A stretch of 64,000 nucleotides of DNA from NCBI GenBank assembly GCA_907164885.2, contig OU015500.1, forward strand, positions 53,567,783 through 53,631,782, in the 5' to 3' direction. This document shows, one piece after another, positions 58,368 to 64,000 of this stretch (position 1 is the stretch's first letter; each line of letters starts with the position of its first letter). Origin of the DNA: Dolomedes plantarius. Taxonomy: Eukaryota > Arthropoda > Arachnida > Araneae > Dolomedidae. The notes below the pieces were generated by a model. The model was not told the DNA's origin. It saw nothing but the letters and a program-made list of their open reading frames with translations, and ran no database searches. A program made the position numbers and the translations under genes.

Positions 58368-59195
58368 TCATTATAGCTATTAAAATACCATATCTGAATA
58401 TCCGTCATACATCAGGTAGTTTATTCGTGCCTCATGCATGTATTAGAATTTTTTTGGTAAAACTAATAGTTGCATCATTGATTTCGGATCCAATCTAGTA
58501 CAGGAACATTTCCTTCAGTTTTAAAAAATATTATACTATTCAAATATAACTCTAAATATATACGTGTATTTAATTAATTATTTACTCTCCATTTTCCTTC
58601 CGTCATGCTGATTTAAACATTTTAATAATATTTTAGCTCACGAAACAGAAAAGCATAAAACGAATAACACTGAGACGTTTTACACGCATTTCCCTCCAGG
58701 AATTCAGTTCATGCTATTATTTTATTACATGCATTATATTTATCGATGACTAACTATAAACCAATAAATATTACTTGAAATGCTATAAGTGGGAGTAATA
58801 TTTAAGCATTTATAATAAAAATGGAAATCGCTGGTGTTAAAAGGTTTGAAAGCTAAAATATAAAGTGATTTTCAACCCACGCCTTTAAAATCTTGTGTTT
58901 CCTGCATCAGGTGTAGAAAATAAATTTTACCTCATAATTTTGATATTTACCCATATTTTATGAAACTTTTTTACATTTACAAATTGCACAGGTCTGCGTT
59001 GAAAATATTTCTTGAAAACTAAGCATTATTTCTGATTTATATTTGGACGGTGATTTCAGAAAAAAAAAAAAATTCCATCACGTACAGTTTTTTCACAATA
59101 TGAAATTTTCTGTTTTCAGTCTTTGTGTTTTTATGAATATACAATTAACATGTAATTTATTTTTGTTCGCCCACTAAAATTCATTATATATATAT

Positions 59196-59938
<743 letters not shown>

Positions 59939-60078
59939 TTTTTTCTTATTAATAAAATAAATTAATAAAATAAATACAATTAATAAAATAAATAAAATGT
60001 TCGATACACATAAATAAAGAACGAAAGAAATTAATGAAATTGTGTAGACAATGAGGAACCACCAACTCGAAACTCATA

Positions 60079-60851
60079 CAGTGGCTCCCAAAAGTGTTCG
60101 TACACTTACGATTTTCAATGAAATAGGGGTCTATCCATGATTAATATGAATATTTCAGAATGGGTATTTAATAATAAGATCTATAATCTCTTCTTAACAA
60201 AACTACATGAAATTATTTGAAAACATAGTAAAATTTTATTTTTAAGAAACCAATTATCCAAAAGTAACAAAAACTTTATGTCACAAAAGTTATCGTACAC
60301 TTGTAAAAAAATCTCTACATATTAGTAAATATTCTAATTTTTCGTTAAATTAATATTTAGTAGGATGCCCTTTAGCATCCACAACAGCTTTTAAATGTCT
60401 GGGAATAGATTGCTTTAGTTCTTTTGTAATTTTTGCATCAATGTTCATCCATTCTTCCATCATAATTGTTTTTAGTTCGCTTTTCGTGTGAATGTCGTGT
60501 TTTCGTACTCGAACCTCCAGTTCTCTCCAAATATGTTCTATTGGGTTTAAATCTGGCGATTGAGGTGGTGTTTCAAAAAATTGTGGACAATTATAGAGAC
60601 ACCAGATGCGAACGTTGAGAGCCGTGTGCTTAGGATTATTATCTTGATAAAAAACAAAGGTGTTCCAATACCCAAATTTTGAGCTGATAATTTAAAATTT
60701 GTCTCTTAAAATTTTTATAAAAACAGCATGATTTATTATGCTATCAATAAATACCAAATTTCCTAGTCCTGATGCTGACATTTCACCCCCACACAAGGAT
60801 ACCTCCACCGACATGCTTAACTGTTCCTACTAAGTTTGTAGTCCCAAGTTC
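60079..60851 (-). mobile_element. Tc1-type transposon B, C-terminal part, cut by gypsy LTR
   Basis: After TA (60077-60078) the end CAGTGGCTCCCAAAAGTGTT matches the 220-bp terminal repeat of copy A at 9925. On the minus strand, transposase sequence from about 60850 down to 60352 includes a YQDNNPKHTALN segment (second Asp), SPDLNPIEHIWREL (Glu) and a C-terminus RHLKAVVDAKGHPTKY. The N-terminal part should continue beyond the gypsy insertion that begins at 60852. Confidence 0.85.
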
Positions 60852-61165
60852 TGTAGTGGTAAGTATACTATTTGAGGAAACAGACTTATTCGACTCCAAT
60901 CTTGTTTATTTTTCAAGATTTAAAAATAAAAACAAAAGTTGCATTCTATCTACTCGTTAAAAGTAAATTAAAACATAATAAACTTATTCAAAGTATTTAG
61001 ACATGAGGCGAAGAAAACTGTCGGCACGAGTACGGCGTGCAAAAAGCGGGGAAGTACCTGAGCTGCTGTGGACTGCGGCTGCTAGCTGATATTACCGTTG
61101 AGTACGTGACGTCTAATGAGCGGCGTTACAAATTTGAATAAAGAGCAAAAACCCTCAGCGTCACA
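60852..61165 (-). repeat. 3' long terminal repeat of gypsy element 2 (314 bp)
   Basis: On the minus strand it starts TGTGACGCTGAGGG at 61165 and ends CTTACCACTACA at 60852, the TGT...ACA form of LTRs. The polypurine tract GATGGGGGAGTACC lies immediately upstream at 61166-61179. The LTR abuts Tc1 sequence at 60851. The matching 5' LTR is outside the window, so the ends come from motif and context only. Confidence 0.75.
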
Positions 61166-61249
61166 GGTACTCCCCCATCAGTCTGTAAGACGAAAAAGAT
61201 TTGCAATAACAATACAGTTACAAATATAAAATATATCACATAACAAAAT

Positions 61250-61567
61250 TTAAGGTAATACGAAATGAACATGGCGTTTAGTACGTAGTTGTCTTACATT
61301 GTCTAGGCCACTCAAAGTATATGCAGTCTTGAGACGGTTAATACTAATATTTACCTCTTTGTTCTTTAGTTTTAACCTATAAAATTTGTCGTTACATTGC
61401 AACACTTCGTAGGATCCTTTATAAGCTTGCTGTAACGGTCTACGCACATAGTCTTGTCGCACGAAAACGTGTGTAGTGGTAGACAAGTCTTGATGGACGA
61501 AAATGTCCTTATGACCGTGCCGGGATGACGGTGTAGGATGTAATCTGTTCATGTATTCTTCTAACAC
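61250..61567 (-). pseudogene. gypsy 2 integrase C-terminal domain
   Basis: The frame has HVFVRQDYVRRPLQQAYKG, YEVLQCNDKFYRLKLKNKEV and ISINRLKTAY. This is the small barrel-type C-terminal domain of Ty3/gypsy integrases, which ends just before the polypurine tract and LTR as expected. Confidence 0.88.
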
Positions 61568-61569
61568 CT

Positions 61570-62400
61570 TTAAAAATTCGTGATGATGAGCAAATCCACT
61601 GCACTGTGTCGAAAAGACTCTCCCGGAAATCTTAAGAAACAGCCATATACGATTTCTGCAACTGATACTCCCAAATCGGGCTTCAAACTGGAACGTATAC
61701 CAAGGAGTATAATGGGCAAAAATTCAGCCCAGCGATCAGTCGCGTAGCATTTTATTGAGTATTTCAGTTGTCTATGGAATATTTCCACGATTCCATTGGA
61801 AGCAGGGTTATAAGCGGTCGTGCGTCTTTTCTCGCTGCCAAGAAACTGTGCTAACGCTTGTAATAAGTGGCTTTCGAACTGAGTACCTTGGTCCGTAAAT
61901 ATTGCATCCGGTACTCCAAAGCGAGCAATCCGACCAGAAAAAAATGTGTCGGCCACTGTATTTGCTATCTCTTATCTGACATAGGGAAAGCTTCAGGCCA
62001 TCGAATGAATCTGTCGATACATGTCAGACAATACCTATATCCTTTTGACGGCGGAAGTGGTCCCACAATGTCCAAGGGGATATGGCTGAAGCGGCAACGA
62101 GGTAAAGGATAAATACCAGGCTTAGACTTCGTATGTCGTTGTATCTTTGATTTTTGGCAGTTCAAGCACGATTTTGTCTATTCTGAGACGTCCTTCTTTA
62201 GAGAATGCCAGATAAATCGCTGTCGTACTAAATTAACAGTTGTCTGAACTCCCGGATGGGACAAGTTGTGAATAGCTTCGAAAATTTTTATTCGAAATTC
62301 TTAGGGTACGTAAGGACGTACGGTCCCAGTAGGTGTGTCACACCACAATTCTAAACCATCAGGTGTGAACACGAAAGGCTTAAGCTTAAGTACTTCAGAT
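61570..62400 (-). pseudogene. gypsy 2 integrase zinc-binding and catalytic domains
   Basis: Upstream (about 62200-62320), broken frames give AIHNLSHPGVQTTVN and CLNCQKSK, the HHCC module. The core follows: HIPLDIVGPLPPS with the first Asp (62030-62090), IFTDQGTQFES with the second (about 61880), and NPASNGIVEIFHRQ with the Glu (about 61790). A TAA at about 61975 separates the two core halves. All DDE residues are kept. It would insert the retrotransposon DNA into the genome. Confidence 0.9.
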
Positions 62401-62424
62401 TGTTTAGCCTAATGCAATTCGTCA

Positions 62425-62937
62425 TCAGAAGACTGCACGTGCCATTCCCTCATAATCAATGTTAGATAACTGAATTTCAGATACTTTCGATAATGCATCC
62501 GCTACCGTGTTTTGATTACCCGAAATAAAACGTATATCCGTTGTGAATTGGGAAATGTATTCGAGATGTCTTTGTTGTCTGGGGTAATTGTTTCCTTTAT
62601 ATTTACAAAATGCAAATGTTAATGGTTTGTGATCGGTGTATACACAAAATTGACATCCTTCTAACATATGTTTAAAATGTTTGATAGAACTATATATTGC
62701 AAGGAACTCTCGATGATATGTACTGTATTTGCGGTCACTAGGTGTAAGTTTACGCGAAAAAAATGCCAAAGGCTGTACAACGTCATTATGAGTCTGCTGC
62801 AAAACTGCTCCAATACTAACATCTGAAGCGTCGACCATTAATGTAAAATCCGCATTAAGTGCAGGATGTGCTAATGTACTTGCATTTACAATGAAATCCT
62901 TACACGCATTAAAGCTGCAATATCTGCATATGTCCAT
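62425..62937 (-). pseudogene. gypsy 2 RNase H domain
   Basis: One frame of 170 codons. The active-site residues are all visible: LMVDASDVSIGAVLQ (Asp), YHREFLAIYSSIKHF (Glu), VYTDHKPLTF (Asp) and NTVADALSKV (Asp). No interruption within the domain. Confidence 0.93.
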
Positions 62938-63014
62938 GTAATTGGAGTTTTATCCTTTTTCTTCCTGCCTTTACAAAGATCGTGAAGAGGGGTCTGAATA
63001 GTAGCAGCATTTTT

Positions 63015-64000
63015 TTAAAATCTGTGGTAGAAATTTAATATTGATAAAAAATGACGTAATTCTTTAACAGTCTTGGGTAAAGGGTAATTTTTGATGGAGT
63101 TAACTTTATCAGGTAAAGGGGATATACCCTGAGCGTTAACAAAGAAACCTAAGAATTCCAATTCCTTCAGGCCAGACAAACACTTATCGACGTTTAAAAC
63201 TACGCCGTATGAATTTAAGCGTTGAAAAACCTGTTTCAAATGCTCAATGTGTTCGTTTTCGTTTTGAGACGCAATCAATACATCATCCAAGTAAGCATAA
63301 CAAAAATTCAAGCCGCGCAAAACTTGGTCTATGAATCTCTGAAAGGTTTGAGCTGCGTTTCACAAACCGAAACATATAAAATTATACTCATAAAGACCAA
63401 AGGGTGTAATTACTACGCTTTTGGATTTTGAATCTGTGTCTAATGGAATTTGATGGTAAGCTTTTACTAAATCCAATTTGGAAAATATAGATTTACCTGA
63501 TAACCCGTATGAAAAATCCTGTATCTGCGGTATGGGGTAGCGATCAGGGATGGTAACTGAATTCAACTTGCGATAATCCCCACATACACACCATTAGCCA
63601 TTTTTCTTTTTAACCAAATCGATAGGACTAGACCATGGACTTTTTGAAGGTGAAATTATACCTTGTACCATAAGAGACTCATATTCCTTTTTAGCTATTT
63701 TTAATTTATCCGCGGCTAACCGCCGAGATTTTGCAAACACCGGTGGACCTTTTGTAATAATAGTGTGTAACCTCATGTCTGTTAGTGTATTTTAGAAACG
63801 ACTGGTTCGTAATTTTAGGATATTTAGACAACATTTTGTGGTATGGTGTATTACCGAAAATCGGAGTTAAACCTAACGATTTCCCGGATACTTGGGTACC
63901 ATTAGTTGAAATGTTTGAAGTGCTATCAATCAATTTGCGATTTTTAATGTCTACCAGTAAACCAAAAAATTCTAAAAAATCCGCACCTAATATAGGACGC
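63015..64000 (-). pseudogene. gypsy 2 protease end and reverse transcriptase
   Basis: At the window edge the minus strand reads RPILGADFLEFFGLLVD, the end of the protease region. It runs through a frameshift near 63770 into AADKLKIAKKEYESL, GDYRKLNSVTIPDRYPIP, then motif A FSKLDLVKAYHQIP, motif B FGL-stop-NAAQTFQRFID and the active site YAYLDDVLIAS (63290). Two in-frame stops interrupt conserved positions (near 63595 and 63362). The connection continues through LRHFLSILNFYHRF. Confidence 0.92.

Larger units (their letters stand above)
56960..58865 (+). repeat. direct ~430-bp duplication (56960-57385 and 58440-58865)
   Basis: GGTAAAACTAATGTATGCAT / GGTAAAACTAATAGTTGCAT and TGCATCATTGATTTCGG open both copies, TGTATTTAATT-type stretches sit in the middle, and AAAAGGTTTGAAAGCT closes both. 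The SINE copy 2 lies between them. Divergence is considerable. Confidence 0.6.
60852..64000 (-). mobile_element. Ty3/gypsy retrotransposon 2, open at the window edge
   Basis: Protease end, reverse transcriptase, RNase H, integrase, polypurine tract and 3' LTR follow each other on the minus strand. The gag, 5' LTR and the second target-site flank lie past position 64000. Several stops and frameshifts make it inactive, but all catalytic residues remain, so it is younger than gypsy element 1. It is inserted in the transposase gene of Tc1 copy B. Confidence 0.92.

Overview
The window is AT-rich animal DNA dominated by decayed transposable elements, microsatellites and minisatellites. I see no confident host gene, tRNA, rRNA or CRISPR array. 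The gene-like sequence is almost all transposon-derived: Tc1/mariner, hAT, piggyBac, Ty3/gypsy, Helitron and Penelope-like. The Tc1 transposase at 26775-27801 and the gypsy integrases resemble families I know from orb-weaving spider genomes, so an arachnid is the best guess (inference, moderate confidence; no host gene confirms it).

Layout. 1-2 kb: a fragment of the same family as the 47 kb element, degenerate ~170-bp repeats, and a hAT-like palindromic end. 2.8-3.4 kb: an unexplained 171-codon ORF. 3.6-6.6 kb: a broken Ty3/gypsy element (minus strand, gag to integrase N-terminus). 7.3-7.9 kb: a small Helitron. 9.2-9.9 kb: a hAT (ZMYM1-like) remnant, broken by a Tc1 element (9.9-11.2 kb). 11.3-12.0 kb: a foldback repeat. 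13.7-14.2 kb: a mariner-type MITE. 15.0-17.1 kb: a second small Helitron carrying a 1.6-kb TTAA element. 21.3-21.8 kb: a pogo-like MITE. 24.5-26.2 kb: a TTAA element carrying a second, nested TTAA MITE. 26.5-28.0 kb: a terminus-to-terminus Tc1 element. 29.7-30.6 kb: a ~210-bp tandem array. 30.8-31.1 kb: a third small Helitron. 33.4-34.0 kb: an inverted copy of the nested TTAA MITE. 34.2-34.4 kb: a tRNA-type SINE with target duplications. 34.8-36.7 kb: a piggyBac remnant. 36.8-37.8 kb: a cryptic satellite. 39.2-42.0 kb: a complete Helitron with a ~2-kb passenger. 43.8-44.7 kb: a pogo/Tigger-like element containing a 53-bp minisatellite. 47.1-49.8 kb: a 2.77-kb element with ~200-bp terminal inverted repeats and an unusual transposase. 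49.9-50.3 kb: a Tc1 tail. 51.0-51.6 kb: two adjacent SINEs. 52.1-52.4 kb: a long CA/TA microsatellite. 52.9-54.2 kb: an uninterrupted reverse-transcriptase ORF. 54.5-54.9 kb: a palindrome-bearing tandem duplication. 57.4-58.4 kb: a split SINE. 59.2-59.9 kb: a short Helitron copy. 60.1-64 kb: a Tc1 element interrupted by a second gypsy element that runs off the window.

The elements form nested layers (gypsy in Tc1, Tc1 beside hAT, TTAA element in Helitron, TTAA element in TTAA element, Harbinger MITE in the 47-kb element), so relative insertion ages can be read. Most lucrative for follow-up are the 47-kb element and its transposase, the endonuclease-less reverse transcriptase, the Helitron passenger with a promoter-like GC-rich module, and the shared palindromic motifs of two TTAA families.
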